Of a stretch of DNA of 64,000 nt, positions 25,844-35,260 are shown one piece after another; position 1 is the stretch's first letter; every line of letters starts with the position of its first letter. The position numbers were made by a program, and so were the translations under genes. Origin of the DNA: Clostridiales bacterium (GTDB taxonomy: Bacteria > Bacillota > Clostridia > Christensenellales > CAG-138). The stretch spans positions 1 to 64,000 of the forward strand of contig SFIR01000001.1 of NCBI GenBank assembly GCA_004556165.1, written 5' to 3'. A model generated the notes under the pieces. It did not search any database. It was not told where the DNA came from and worked only from the letters and a program-made list of their open reading frames with translations.

Positions 25844-27766
25844 TTATTTGCGGCGGCGCCAGTGACGGCGGCGGTTATTTGAACGATAGCTTTGACGGAA
25901 AACGCGATTGCGCCTGCGGTCCGGCCGATTGTGGACGGCAATAAAGATGACGGTTATCACGACAAGGAGCAGTATGGAGCCGAGCACTATCCAAAACAAC
26001 AATCCGCTTCCGGGGTCCCGCGTAAGGAATTCGGAGCTTTGGCTTATCCTGTAACCGCTGCCGTAGCTTTCAAAATACCACAGAAGCGCATCGGGAACAT
26101 CGGCAGTGATAATATCTCCGGCTGCGGAAAACTCCTGCCCGATAAGTGTTCCGTTATCATCCTCCGAGGAAAGAGCATAGCCGGAAGTCGATAAAATCAC
26201 GAATATTCCGCCTCCGTCAACGCTTTCGGCGCGTGTATAGTAGGGCGCGCCGTTGCTGTCGAAGACCTGCTTATAGAGAATAATGCCTCCGGCTGCTTCG
26301 GGAGAGGAAGAACTGCAAAAACTGCCGTTTGTGCAGTAGAGGTAGTTCCATTCGGTCTCGCTGACGGTGTAAAGACTGCCATCGTAATAGATCCAGACGG
26401 AATATTCGGAATCCCCGGGAACCTTTGCATGGCGGATATTACCGCTTTTGCCGCTTCCGGGAGGCGGAGTGCAGGGCGAGGGCAGCGGATCGGATGAAGG
26501 ACGAATGACGGGAACGGGTGTAGCGGCAGCGTGTGAGCTTGCAACGGATCGCAGTGCGATAAGGTTTACGGTTATAGGGTTGACCTCGTCGATATAGTAA
26601 TCGGCAGTACCGACTATATCGCCCTGCTCTATCGGCGCATATACATCGTCAACATGCAGCTCTATCCGTACATTCGCAGGGTCATCGCGAAGGCTCATAA
26701 GGAATACGAGCGCACCGCTCACGGAAACATTGGAAATATCGGCCTCAACTTCGAGCACTCCGAGCTGTTCGTCAAACGGGGAAAAATCTTTGGTCTGTAT
26801 AACGAAATTGGTCTTGACTCCAAGATCGGAAAGATACATCTCGTGGAAATTGCCGAAGCCCCAATCATAGATCGTTTTTGCGGACTTATAGCGGTAACTG
26901 CTCTTCATAGTCCGGTTATTATCGCCGAACTGAATGAGAATGAGCGTTATATCGTCCTTAGTTGCGGCAGAAGCAAGGCAATAGCCGGCCTGGTTCGTTT
27001 CGCCGGTCTTGCCGCCGATGCAGTATTTGTACCTTAAATCTATATTGTCCGTTTCTTTCTTACAAATGAGCTTGTTGGAGTTTTCAAGGTGGTAGCCACC
27101 GGGATGCATATTCGTCGGCGCAACATCGTGGGTGACTGTGCCGATTACCTCCGCAACGATGTCATTCTTCAGCACGTTCTGCATGAGGATTGCAAAATCA
27201 TATGCCGTAGTATAGTGCTCATCATTATGACGGCCGTCAACGGTCGCGAAATGGGTATTGACCATTCCGAGCTCAACGGCTTTTGCGTTCATGAGCTCGA
27301 CGAATTTATCTATCGCTTCGGATTCGGGAACGGTATCGCCGTAGAGCTCTGCCACGACTTCAATGGCAAGAGCCTTTGCTGAATCGTTGCCGCTTCGCAT
27401 CATAAGACCGTAGAGAACATCACGTATCGAGATAACCTCGCCGCCGACAAGGCCCATTAAGGAACTGGTAGATCCGAAGCCGGATACGGCTCTCCAGCCG
27501 ATAGTAATCATCTTGTCGAGATCAACAACATTTTCGGCAACCAAAAGAGCGGTCATCAGCTTAGTCGTGCTGGCAGGATATGCCTTTTCATATCCGTTGC
27601 GCTCGTAAATAACGGTGCCGGTCTGCGCCTCCATGAGCAGGATGTACGGAGTTGAAATATCCTCGAAAGGATCGATATCCTCCGGGTCGGGTTCCGCTTT
27701 CAGTGCAAAGGGAAATGCACAAAAGAGCATTAAAAATATAAGCAGCAGGCTAAAAAACTTTTTCAT
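25844..27766 (-). CDS. D-alanyl-D-alanine carboxypeptidase (PBP5/DacF type) with unusual C-terminal extension
   Basis: The start is ATG at 27766, which places a signal peptide (MKKFFSLLLIFLMLFCAFPF) at the N terminus; the upstream frame has no ribosome site. The product is 640 residues. The catalytic motifs of low-molecular-mass PBPs are complete: STTK (Ser66-Lys69), SGN (125-127) and KTG (253-255). The PBP5-like C domain ends near 405. After a Pro/Ser linker (415-440) comes a region unusual for the family. Its part at 514-583 resembles the module of the two giant surface proteins (VDGGGIFVILSTSGYAL, then LWYFESYGSGYRIS). It ends with a transmembrane helix (588-611) and a tail of about 25 residues that is nearly half arginine. 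The role is trimming stem peptides of peptidoglycan outside the membrane. Confidence 0.9.
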   Translation of the reverse strand: MKKFFSLLLIFLMLFCAFPFALKAEPDPEDIDPFEDISTPYILLMEAQTGTVIYERNGYEKAYPASTTKLMTALLVAENVVDLDKMITIGWRAVSGFGSTSSLMGLVGGEVISIRDVLYGLMMRSGNDSAKALAIEVVAELYGDTVPESEAIDKFVELMNAKAVELGMVNTHFATVDGRHNDEHYTTAYDFAILMQNVLKNDIVAEVIGTVTHDVAPTNMHPGGYHLENSNKLICKKETDNIDLRYKYCIGGKTGETNQAGYCLASAATKDDITLILIQFGDNNRTMKSSYRYKSAKTIYDWGFGNFHEMYLSDLGVKTNFVIQTKDFSPFDEQLGVLEVEADISNVSVSGALVFLMSLRDDPANVRIELHVDDVYAPIEQGDIVGTADYYIDEVNPITVNLIALRSVASSHAAATPVPVIRPSSDPLPSPCTPPPGSGKSGNIRHAKVPGDSEYSVWIYYDGSLYTVSETEWNYLYCTNGSFCSSSSPEAAGGIILYKQVFDSNGAPYYTRAESVDGGGIFVILSTSGYALSSEDDNGTLIGQEFSAAGDIITADVPDALLWYFESYGSGYRISQSSEFLTRDPGSGLLFWIVLGSILLLVVITVIFIAVHNRPDRRRNRVFRQSYRSNNRRRHWRRRK

Positions 27767-27934
27767 ATAACCAAATCCTTGTATGAGCCGAGGCTTCCTC
27801 TGATCGAATATTTTTCGCTCGTTTACAGTCATGTCGGAATTCGGCGAAACCTGTAAACATATCAATTATAATTATACAGGCTCGTAATTGATTTGTACAG
27901 TATTTTATTTGCTTGATATTAACCGGATATTTCT

Positions 27935-27968
27935 ACTAAAAAATGCCGCAGCATTGTGTACTGCGGCA
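27935..27968 (-). terminator. Terminator of the tldD-tldE operon
   Basis: On the minus strand TGCCGCAG (27968-27961) pairs with CTGCGGCA (27951-27944) around a 9-nt loop and is followed by TTTTTTAG. It lies about 20 nt after the tldE stop. Confidence 0.88.
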
Positions 27969-27987
27969 AAGCTGACTTATTGTGGAA

Positions 27988-29247
27988 TTATAGGCCTGCG
28001 ACGCTTACGCCTTTGACCTTCATTGCAAACGGGCCTTCGTAGTCGTATGCGGAGTAACGTTCATCCGAGAAAACGATGTCCTTCTGGCAGGAGAAGATTT
28101 CGCCGTTGACGGAACCGCCGGTGACGAGTGACCTGTTGCCGTTTTCATCATAGAGATATGCAAGACGAATCTCGCCTCCGAAGTGACCGGAGAATGCATC
28201 CATCTGGAAATCGGAGAAGGAGATGGGTTCAATACAATTCTTCAGCATTTCACGATACGGCATTCCTGCATTATCGACACCTAACTTATAGTATCTTCCG
28301 ACCTGCTCAACGCCGAGGTAGTATGCAAATCGGGATTGTCCGGGCATACAGCAGAGCTTGCCGTCCTTCACAAGATCACGGTCGGTATAGCGGATGCCCT
28401 CTGCGGAGAAAGGCTCGTTGTGCAGAAGCTTAATATTCAGCTTGCTTCCGACGATATCTTCACCCTGTACGCTTTCACCGATGCGGAAATCGGAATAATG
28501 CGCAAAGACCGTGGAGGCATCGGCTCTTTCGAGATAGTAATCCAGCATAGTACGCATATGATCGCCTGTGAGCACGACATCATAAATGCCGGCAGGTGCG
28601 CTCTTTACTGCATTAGCTCTGTCCTCAACGGCGATGATGGCTGCATTGACCTTCTCTGTCAGCGAATCGGGGTCGGGCAGGCTGTATTCAAAGGAACGGT
28701 ACTGCTCAACATCCTGAGGCTGCTTGCACTGGACGACGAATTCCCCCTTTATATCGGTGGTGGGGTAGGAAATATTCATGCCGTTTGAACCGACTAAGGT
28801 TATCCTGCATTTTTCGGCGAAGAATTCTGCGGAATTGATGAAGCCCTTATCGTGGTTGTCGGCTTTGTAAAGCGCTTCGACCATTGTCAGAGCAGCCTTT
28901 TCACAATCAAATTCGACATCGGGGAGGTTTTCAACCTCGGGCTTCGGAAGCTCATAGAAGGGGTTGGGAGCAAAGCCTGCGGCGGTATAGGCAGATTTGA
29001 GGACTGCGGTGATCTCCGCTTCGTCCATGCCGGGGTAGATATATGCGTTCCCTTCACCGCGAAGCTTCTTACCGTCAACATCCATATCATGCCAAACCTT
29101 GACATCGTACTTGCAGACCTTTTTCATCCTTCTGAGATCAAGCTTTTTCTTAATGAAGAAGAGCTCGCAGGATTCAATATCTCTGCGCGTAATCTGCCAA
29201 ACGTCGATATTTGCATTATTTAATGCGGAAATAATAGTATCAAGCAT
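27988..29247 (-). CDS. tldE: TldE/PmbA-family metallopeptidase partner protein
   Basis: The protein has 419 residues, starting at an ATG after AAGGAGG. It has the TldD/PmbA fold but no HExxxH, as expected of the non-catalytic half of the TldD/TldE protease. Recognisable parts are the C-terminal DAFSGHFGGEIRLAYLYDENG and GGSVNGEIFSCQKDIVFSDE. In Enterobacteria the complex trims peptides such as microcin B17 precursor and degrades CcdA. It pairs with the tldD gene 13 nt upstream. A role in maturing the RiPP at 9.1 kb is conceivable but unsupported by linkage. Confidence 0.9.
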   Translation of the reverse strand: MLDTIISALNNANIDVWQITRRDIESCELFFIKKKLDLRRMKKVCKYDVKVWHDMDVDGKKLRGEGNAYIYPGMDEAEITAVLKSAYTAAGFAPNPFYELPKPEVENLPDVEFDCEKAALTMVEALYKADNHDKGFINSAEFFAEKCRITLVGSNGMNISYPTTDIKGEFVVQCKQPQDVEQYRSFEYSLPDPDSLTEKVNAAIIAVEDRANAVKSAPAGIYDVVLTGDHMRTMLDYYLERADASTVFAHYSDFRIGESVQGEDIVGSKLNIKLLHNEPFSAEGIRYTDRDLVKDGKLCCMPGQSRFAYYLGVEQVGRYYKLGVDNAGMPYREMLKNCIEPISFSDFQMDAFSGHFGGEIRLAYLYDENGNRSLVTGGSVNGEIFSCQKDIVFSDERYSAYDYEGPFAMKVKGVSVAGL

Positions 29248-29260
29248 CTGAATTACCTCC

Positions 29261-30691
29261 TTAACCCAAACGGATCCTTGCCTTCATCCAGGGGCCGCCG
29301 TCGGAGACCTTGACCCACTCCTTGTAGCCCTTGCCGCAGAAGCCTGAGCCGCTGAGCTCGACATCCTTCGACATCATAGTGATTGATTTGAGCAGATCGG
29401 GAACGTACCCGGTGAGCACGATCGGGGAGAAGATGCGCCCGGTAAACTTGCCGTCCTTGATCTCACGGGCAAAGCTGACCATGCACTGGATGCCCCAGTT
29501 CTTGGGGTCCTCCATACCGCTTGTAGGTTCTTCGAGGAGCAGTCCGTCCTTAACGGATGCTATCATCTCTTCGGGAGTGCTCGTGCCGCCTTCAAACCAG
29601 GTATTTGTCATACGGGTATATGCCTTGCGTTCATAGCTTTCACGCCTGCCGTTGCCGGTGGGGGAGATGCCGAGATGCTCTGCGGAACGGGCGTCACAGA
29701 AACCTCCTGTAAGTATACCCTTGTCGATAACGACGGTATCCTGAGAGGGAGTGCCTTCATCGTCGAAGAAATAGGTTGCGGTCTGCTTGACGGCAGCAGC
29801 ACCGTCATGCATGGTGACGAGGGGCGAGGCGACCTGCTGCCCGATATAGTTTTTGGCGCAGGCCCTGTCCTTGACGAACATATCCATCTCGACACCGTGT
29901 CCGAAGGCTTCATGAACTATCATGCCCGTGACCTCAGGAGTGCATATGCATTCATATTCGCCGGGCTCGATGCTGACAGCGTCGAGGAGCTCAATCGCGA
30001 CTTTGCACTCGTCAGCAACATGCTTTTCCATCTCATCCATAAGTTCTGCTCCGCCGAGATTCGAGAAACCCCTGAAGGAGTTCTTGACGGCTTCATCCTT
30101 CTTGGATAGGGCAGCAACAGCACCGTTTGACCACATGACATTCTGCTCAAGATCCTTTTCCCTTGACAGGAAGATCTTGGAGAAACGGCGGTAGCTGAAC
30201 ATAGCCATGCATTCGATGATCCTATCATCGTATTTCAGCCCGAGCTCATGGATCGCTTTGAGCTTCTCAAGAATCCTCTCATCGCCGAGCTCATCGGGAT
30301 CGACCTTGTATTCGGTGCTTTCGTTGATGAACAGAGGTTCATCCTTCGGGATTATGTAATCTCCCGGCTCCACACCTTCGGGAAGCTCTCCCGTGATGGG
30401 CGAGAGCTTTTCCCTTATATCATCAATAATATGAGGAATAGCTGAGGCGGTCAGCTCATTAAAGGAGTATTCGCAGCAGCCTTCCTTGTCGTAAACACGG
30501 GCGACAAAGCCCTTGCCGGAATTGAGCGCATCCTGACCGGAAGCAAGACCGGCTTTTGAACAGCTGTATTTTTTCGCAATACCGTCAACTGCGAGGACGG
30601 AGGCATACTCGTACTCTTTAAGAAGCGCATCAAGCAGCTCGCGAAGCAGTGGACGCAGCGAAGTTAAGGTTTGACTCTCGGGAACTTTCAT
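29261..30691 (-). CDS. tldD: TldD-family zinc metalloprotease
   Basis: The protein has 476 residues. The catalytic HExxxH is HEAFGH (MIVHEAFGHGVEMD), near residue 260. The C-terminal SGMEDPKNWGIQCMVSFAREI and GSGFCGKGYKEW carry the conserved Cys used as a further zinc ligand in TldD. It is the first gene of the two-gene operon, with its own promoter at 30738-30766. It is cytoplasmic; no signal peptide. Confidence 0.93.
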   Translation of the reverse strand: MKVPESQTLTSLRPLLRELLDALLKEYEYASVLAVDGIAKKYSCSKAGLASGQDALNSGKGFVARVYDKEGCCEYSFNELTASAIPHIIDDIREKLSPITGELPEGVEPGDYIIPKDEPLFINESTEYKVDPDELGDERILEKLKAIHELGLKYDDRIIECMAMFSYRRFSKIFLSREKDLEQNVMWSNGAVAALSKKDEAVKNSFRGFSNLGGAELMDEMEKHVADECKVAIELLDAVSIEPGEYECICTPEVTGMIVHEAFGHGVEMDMFVKDRACAKNYIGQQVASPLVTMHDGAAAVKQTATYFFDDEGTPSQDTVVIDKGILTGGFCDARSAEHLGISPTGNGRRESYERKAYTRMTNTWFEGGTSTPEEMIASVKDGLLLEEPTSGMEDPKNWGIQCMVSFAREIKDGKFTGRIFSPIVLTGYVPDLLKSITMMSKDVELSGSGFCGKGYKEWVKVSDGGPWMKARIRLG

Positions 30692-30737
30692 ATAATCACT
30701 GCCTTTTTAAAGACATCCTTTCTATAAGAATAAAGGT

Positions 30738-30766
30738 ATTATAGCACTTAGGTGTGTCGTTATCAA
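30738..30766 (-). promoter_or_regulatory. Promoter of tldD-tldE
   Basis: On the minus strand TTGATA (30766-30761) and TATAAT (30743-30738) are separated by 17 bp, about 45 nt upstream of the tldD ATG. Confidence 0.75.
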
Positions 30767-30796
30767 GTTCACCGAATAAAAGTTTCACATCGTTTT

Positions 30797-30828
30797 GTTG
30801 AAGTGTCACCTATGATTGACACTTCAAC
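30797..30828. repeat. Hairpin-forming intergenic repeat, copy 1
   Basis: GTTGAAGTGTCA (30797-30808) and TGACACTTCAAC (30817-30828) form a perfect 12-bp inverted repeat around an 8-nt loop, between two divergent promoters. A second, longer copy lies at 56884-56920. It lacks a U-run and is not part of either promoter core. Confidence 0.8.
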
Positions 30829-30850
30829 ACCGGCAGAAAAATCTCGCATC

Positions 30851-30879
30851 TTGTCAATATGTTTGAGGTATGCTATAAT
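30851..30879 (+). promoter_or_regulatory. Promoter of the DUF512 radical SAM-der operon
   Basis: TTGTCA (30851-30856) and TATAAT (30874-30879) are separated by 17 bp, about 40 nt upstream of the first ATG. Confidence 0.8.
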
Positions 30880-30919
30880 GCAAACTGAGCTAATATGGCA
30901 ACTGTCATGAGGAAGAATT

Positions 30920-32227
30920 ATGAAACAAAGGATAACGAGCGTTGACAGGAATTCTCCTGCCGCTAAAGCAGGAATAAGGGAAGGCTGTACTCTTGATTCA
31001 ATAGACGGGATAGAAGTCCGGGATGTCATCGATTATGAGCATCTGACCGTAAAGGAAAAGCTTGAAATTGAGATCGGCATGCCCGACGGCAAAGCAAAGC
31101 TGATAACGGTGAAAAAGGAGCTGTATGAACCGCTCGGACTGAATTTCGAAAGCTCACTGATGAGTCCGGTGCGCCAATGCGCCAATCACTGCATCTTCTG
31201 TTTTATAGATCAGATGCCCCACGGCAACAGAAAAACCCTTTATTTCAAGGATGACGACTGGCGGCTTTCGCTGATAATGGGCAACTATGTAACGCTTACA
31301 AATGTCAGCGAAAAGGAATTTGAAAGGATCATTGAAAGGCGCATTTCGCCGCTCTATATCTCCGTCCATGCGACCGACGGCGAAATAAGAAAGAGCATGA
31401 TGCGCAGCAAAAATGCCGAAGACATCCTTGAAAGGCTGACAAGGCTGCACGCTGAGGGACTGAGCTTTCATTGCCAGATTGTTCTTTGCCCCGATATAAA
31501 TGATGGGGAAGTGCTGAGAAAGACGCTTGATGACCTTTACGCTCTGCGCCCCGAGTGCGCTTCCGTCGCTGTCGTGCCGGTGGGGCTCACCTGTCACCGC
31601 GAAGGGCTTACGAAGATAACTCCGATGACTAAGGCAAAGGCGGAAGAAGCGATCTCGCTGATAGAGCGCTTTAGAGCTTCCCACGGGATAAAAGGCTTTG
31701 TCTATGCTTCGGATGAGATGTATCTTGAAGCGGAAAGGGAGCTCCCTTCATACGAAGCCTGCGGCGATTTTGAACAGATAGAGAACGGAGTCGGGCTTTA
31801 CAGGAAATTCGAGCACGATTTCCTTGAAGCGCTGTCGGAACTCCCGAAGCAGGGCGAAATGATTGAATTGGATTCCGTATCGGGCGTGTCGATACAGCCG
31901 CTTATGCAGAAGCTGTTTGATAAGCTTTTACCGTATAATGTCAGGATAAAGACTCATCCGGTATTCAATGATTTCTTCGGAAGGTCCATCACGGTCAGCG
32001 GTCTTGTGACAGCAAGGGATATTCTTTCGCAGTACGGAGGAAAGCTGACGGGAAGGGCGCTGCTGCTTCCGCATACCATGCTGAGGGAACATGATACCGT
32101 ATTTCTTGACGGAATGAGGATGGAAGAACTCGAAGAAAAACTTAATTTGCCCGTCCGCAGCATGGCAGCGGATGATGGTTACGATTTCATAAACGATTTA
32201 TCTGAGCTTTTGGAGGAATTGAAATAA
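30920..32227 (+). CDS. PDZ/DUF512 radical SAM protein (TIGR03279 type)
   Basis: The protein has 435 residues. A PDZ-like N terminus (VDRNSPAAKAGIREGCTLDSIDG, 8-30) is followed by a radical SAM-like cluster motif Cys87-x3-Cys91-x2-Cys94 (CANHCIFC) and the C-terminal DUF512 domain. Families with this layout are conserved in Clostridia and cyanobacteria, usually next to der, as here (2 nt spacing). The reaction is not established. A role linked to ribosome assembly or iron-sulfur-dependent modification is only suggested by the neighbour. Confidence 0.9.
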   Translation: MKQRITSVDRNSPAAKAGIREGCTLDSIDGIEVRDVIDYEHLTVKEKLEIEIGMPDGKAKLITVKKELYEPLGLNFESSLMSPVRQCANHCIFCFIDQMPHGNRKTLYFKDDDWRLSLIMGNYVTLTNVSEKEFERIIERRISPLYISVHATDGEIRKSMMRSKNAEDILERLTRLHAEGLSFHCQIVLCPDINDGEVLRKTLDDLYALRPECASVAVVPVGLTCHREGLTKITPMTKAKAEEAISLIERFRASHGIKGFVYASDEMYLEAERELPSYEACGDFEQIENGVGLYRKFEHDFLEALSELPKQGEMIELDSVSGVSIQPLMQKLFDKLLPYNVRIKTHPVFNDFFGRSITVSGLVTARDILSQYGGKLTGRALLLPHTMLREHDTVFLDGMRMEELEEKLNLPVRSMAADDGYDFINDLSELLEELK

Positions 32228-32228
32228 A

Positions 32229-33557
32229 GTGAAACCCTTGGTAGCAATAGTGGGTCGCCCTAATGTCGGCAAATCGACCCTGTTTAATAAAATAGTCGGA
32301 AAGCGCATAGCGATAGTTGAGGACACCCCCGGCGTGACCCGTGACAGGATCTATGCCGATGCGGAATGGCTTAACTATAAATTCACACTCATTGATACGG
32401 GCGGAATCGAGCCCGAAAGCGAGGATATAATCGCAAAGCAGATGCGCCGTCAGGCGGAGCTTGCAATCGAGACAGCGAATGTCATTATTTTCATCGTTGA
32501 CGGCAGAGCAGGCATAACCGCTGCCGACGAAGAGGTTGCCGATATGCTTCGCCGCTGTAAGAAGCCCATTGTGCTCGTCGTAAATAAGGTTGATCATCCG
32601 AAATTCGAGGAGTGCATTTATGATTTTTACTCCCTCGGCATCGGTACGCCGATCAGCATCTCGGCGGAGCAGGGGCTCGGCATTGGTGATATGCTCGATG
32701 AAGTCGTCGCCGGATTTTCCGCCATGGGCGATGATGAGGAAGAGCATTCCATCGGTATTGCCGTTGTCGGCCGTCCGAATGTGGGTAAATCCAGCCTCGT
32801 TAATGCGCTTCTGGGGGAGGAACGCACCATTGTCAGCAATGTCCCCGGCACCACCAGGGATGCTATCGACTCGCCATTCACCTACGGCGGCAAGGACTAT
32901 ACCCTGATAGATACCGCAGGCATCAGGCGTAAAAGGGCTATCGAGGATGAAACCGTCGAAAGGTACAGTGTTATCCGTTCGCTTGCGGCGATAAGAAGGT
33001 GCGATATTGCCCTCATAGTCGTCGATGCCGAGCGCGGCCTCAGCGAGCAGGATGTGCGCATTGCCGGCTATGTCCATGAGGAGGGCAAGGCAAGCGTACT
33101 GGTCGTCAATAAATGGGATGCTATCGAAAAGGATACATATACAGTCGAAAAATTCAAAAAGGAAATGCTTGCGGACCTCGCTTTCATGAGCTATGTCCCG
33201 ATGCTGTTCATTTCTGCAAAAACGGGTCAGCGCGTGCAGAAGGTCATGGAGATGGCAAGCTTTGCTTATGAGCAAAACAGCATCCGCATTACGACCGGTA
33301 AGCTCAACGACATTGTGAACGAGGCTATTACTATGAACGATCCCCCCGTGAACAACGGCAGGAGGCTCCGCGTCTACTATTCCACCCAGGTCAGCACCTG
33401 TCCTCCGACCTTCGTTATCTTCGTCAATGAACCCGATCTCATGCATTTTTCGTACAGAAGGTACCTTGAGAACTATATCAGAAAGTCCTTCTCGATAACG
33501 GCAACCCCGATTAGGCTGATAATCAGAAAACGCGGAGAAAAGGACGATATGAACTGA
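32229..33557 (+). CDS. der: Ribosome-biogenesis GTPase Der (EngA)
   Basis: The protein has 442 residues starting at GTG, 2 nt after the previous stop, with GGAGG about 12 nt upstream. It has the two tandem G domains that define the family: P-loops GRPNVGKST (near 9) and GRPNVGKSS (near 180), with VNKVD and VNKWD as the G4 motifs. The C-terminal KH-like domain ends in AEFRNRIKLF-like sequence replaced here by RRYLENYIRKSFSI and IRLIIRKRGEK. Der is essential for assembly of the 50S subunit. Confidence 0.97.
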   Translation: MKPLVAIVGRPNVGKSTLFNKIVGKRIAIVEDTPGVTRDRIYADAEWLNYKFTLIDTGGIEPESEDIIAKQMRRQAELAIETANVIIFIVDGRAGITAADEEVADMLRRCKKPIVLVVNKVDHPKFEECIYDFYSLGIGTPISISAEQGLGIGDMLDEVVAGFSAMGDDEEEHSIGIAVVGRPNVGKSSLVNALLGEERTIVSNVPGTTRDAIDSPFTYGGKDYTLIDTAGIRRKRAIEDETVERYSVIRSLAAIRRCDIALIVVDAERGLSEQDVRIAGYVHEEGKASVLVVNKWDAIEKDTYTVEKFKKEMLADLAFMSYVPMLFISAKTGQRVQKVMEMASFAYEQNSIRITTGKLNDIVNEAITMNDPPVNNGRRLRVYYSTQVSTCPPTFVIFVNEPDLMHFSYRRYLENYIRKSFSITATPIRLIIRKRGEKDDMN

Positions 33558-33566
33558 ATGAGCATG

Positions 33567-33600
33567 ACCGCTTTGAGAAAATCTTCAGGGCGGTTTTTCT
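33567..33600 (+). terminator. Terminator after der
   Basis: ACCGC and GCGGT flank a loop with an inner TGA/TCA pairing and are followed by TTTTTCTTTT. The stem is short and imperfect. Confidence 0.6.
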
Positions 33601-33687
33601 TTTGCCTCAAAACGTAAATAATGTGAATAATCCCGAGCCTTTGCCCATAAGTATTTACAGATATGATAGTGATGAGCGGAGGTTCGT

Positions 33688-35169
33688 ATGACGGATACAA
33701 GTATTTACAGGGATATTGAAAAGCGTACCGGAGGTGACATCTATATCGGTGTTGTCGGCCCCGTGCGCACGGGCAAATCGACCTTTATTAAGAGATTTAT
33801 GGATCTTATGGTTTTGCCGAAGATCGGAAACGAATATGCACGCGAACGCGTTATAGACGAACTGCCCCAGAGCGGAGCAGGGCGGACGGTCATGACGACC
33901 CAGCCGAAATTCGTTCCGAATGAAGCAGTCGAGCTCGATATCGGCGATGACAATATCACGGTGCGTGTGCGCATGGTGGACTGCGTGGGATACATGGTTC
34001 CGGGCGCACTCGGAAATACGGAGGATGAGCAGCCGAGGATGGTTCGCACTCCATGGTTCGATTATGACATACCCTTTGACGAAGCAGCGGAGCTCGGAAC
34101 GAAAAAGGTCATTACAGAACATTCGACGATCGGCATCGTCGTTTTGACGGACGGCAGCATTACGGGCATTTCGCGCAGCGACTATGAGAGCGCGGAGGAA
34201 CGCGTTATCAGAGAGATGAACGCAGCGGGCAAGCCCTATATCGTTCTTCTCAACAGCCTTGATCCGAATTCCGAGAGCTGCACGGAGCTTGCAAAGTCGC
34301 TTGCTGCGAAATATGAGGTTCCGGTTACTCCCGTTGACGCAATGAATATGGGCGAGGAAACGGTTCACGCCCTGCTTGAAGGCATCCTTCGTGAATTCCC
34401 TCTTCGCATGCTTGCACTCGATATTCCCTCTTGGATAAAGGCACTCGGCTGCGATCACAGCATGCTCGCAGGCATACTTGACAGAGTAAGAAAACTCATG
34501 CCGAGGCTCAATAAGATGCGCGATGCCGCACTTATTCCGGAAGACCTGAGCGATATTCCTGATTTTAAGAAGATAAACAGGATAAAATACGATCTCGGGA
34601 GCGGCACGGCTGTATTCACGCTTGAACCAAACGATGATGTATTTTACCGCATTATCAGCGAGGAATGCGATTATCCCATCAAGGATGAGGTCGAGCTTAT
34701 CCGCTCACTCAAGGATTTCGTCAAAGCCAAGAAGGAATACGACCGCGTTTCATCAGCTATCATGGCTGCGGAAGAAACGGGTTACGGCGTGGTGCCTCCG
34801 GAGATTGATGCGATGCAGCTTGATGAACCGGAGATCGTGCAGCATGGTTCGCGCTTCGGCGTCAGGCTGCGCGCGCATGCGTCCGGGCTCCATGTTATAA
34901 GGGTTGATATAGAAAGCGAGGTCAATCCCCTTGTCGGCACTGCGGAGCAGGGCGAAGAGCTCGTGCGCGCGCTGATGGATAAGTTTGAAAAGAATCCCGA
35001 CGATATTTGGACGACAAATATTTTCGGCAAATCCCTATATGATCTCGTAAAGGACGGCATGAACGGCAAGGTCGCAAATCTTCCCGCCGATGTGCAGATG
35101 AAGCTGCAGAATACCATCAACAGAATGGTCAACGAAGGCTGCAACAGCCTTATTTGCCTGCTTCTGTAA
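33688..35169 (+). CDS. spoIVA: Stage IV sporulation protein A, spore-coat morphogenetic ATPase
   Basis: The protein has 493 residues, the family length. The N-terminal GTPase-like domain has P-loop GPVRTGKST (24-32) and the VDCVGYMVPGA switch region. The C terminus ends QNTINRMVNEGCNSLICLLL, the conserved membrane-targeting end. SpoIVA polymerises with ATP hydrolysis on the forespore surface and is the basement layer of the coat. It is a marker for endospore formation and is made in the mother cell under sigma-E. An upstream AT-rich region could hold that promoter, but I cannot define it. GGAGGT precedes the ATG. Confidence 0.97.
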   Translation: MTDTSIYRDIEKRTGGDIYIGVVGPVRTGKSTFIKRFMDLMVLPKIGNEYARERVIDELPQSGAGRTVMTTQPKFVPNEAVELDIGDDNITVRVRMVDCVGYMVPGALGNTEDEQPRMVRTPWFDYDIPFDEAAELGTKKVITEHSTIGIVVLTDGSITGISRSDYESAEERVIREMNAAGKPYIVLLNSLDPNSESCTELAKSLAAKYEVPVTPVDAMNMGEETVHALLEGILREFPLRMLALDIPSWIKALGCDHSMLAGILDRVRKLMPRLNKMRDAALIPEDLSDIPDFKKINRIKYDLGSGTAVFTLEPNDDVFYRIISEECDYPIKDEVELIRSLKDFVKAKKEYDRVSSAIMAAEETGYGVVPPEIDAMQLDEPEIVQHGSRFGVRLRAHASGLHVIRVDIESEVNPLVGTAEQGEELVRALMDKFEKNPDDIWTTNIFGKSLYDLVKDGMNGKVANLPADVQMKLQNTINRMVNEGCNSLICLLL

Positions 35170-35189
35170 CATACAAAATCCCTTCCGCA

Positions 35190-35260
35190 CGCTGCATAAA
35201 TTCTCATCGCGAAACGAAGATTACCGTTAAAAGCATGAGAAAGTATGCAGCGCTGTTTTT
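35190..35260 (+). terminator. Long-stem terminator after spoIVA
   Basis: An 18-bp inverted repeat with two mismatches (35190-35207 with 35235-35252; arms CGCTGCATA and TATGCAGCG at the base) encloses a 27-nt loop and is followed by CTGTTTTT. The rest of the gap to 35402 is AT-rich, with no gene seen. Confidence 0.7.

Noticed and set aside
32187..33446. A 419-codon minus-strand frame
   Set aside because: It mirrors der exactly; der has two complete G domains.
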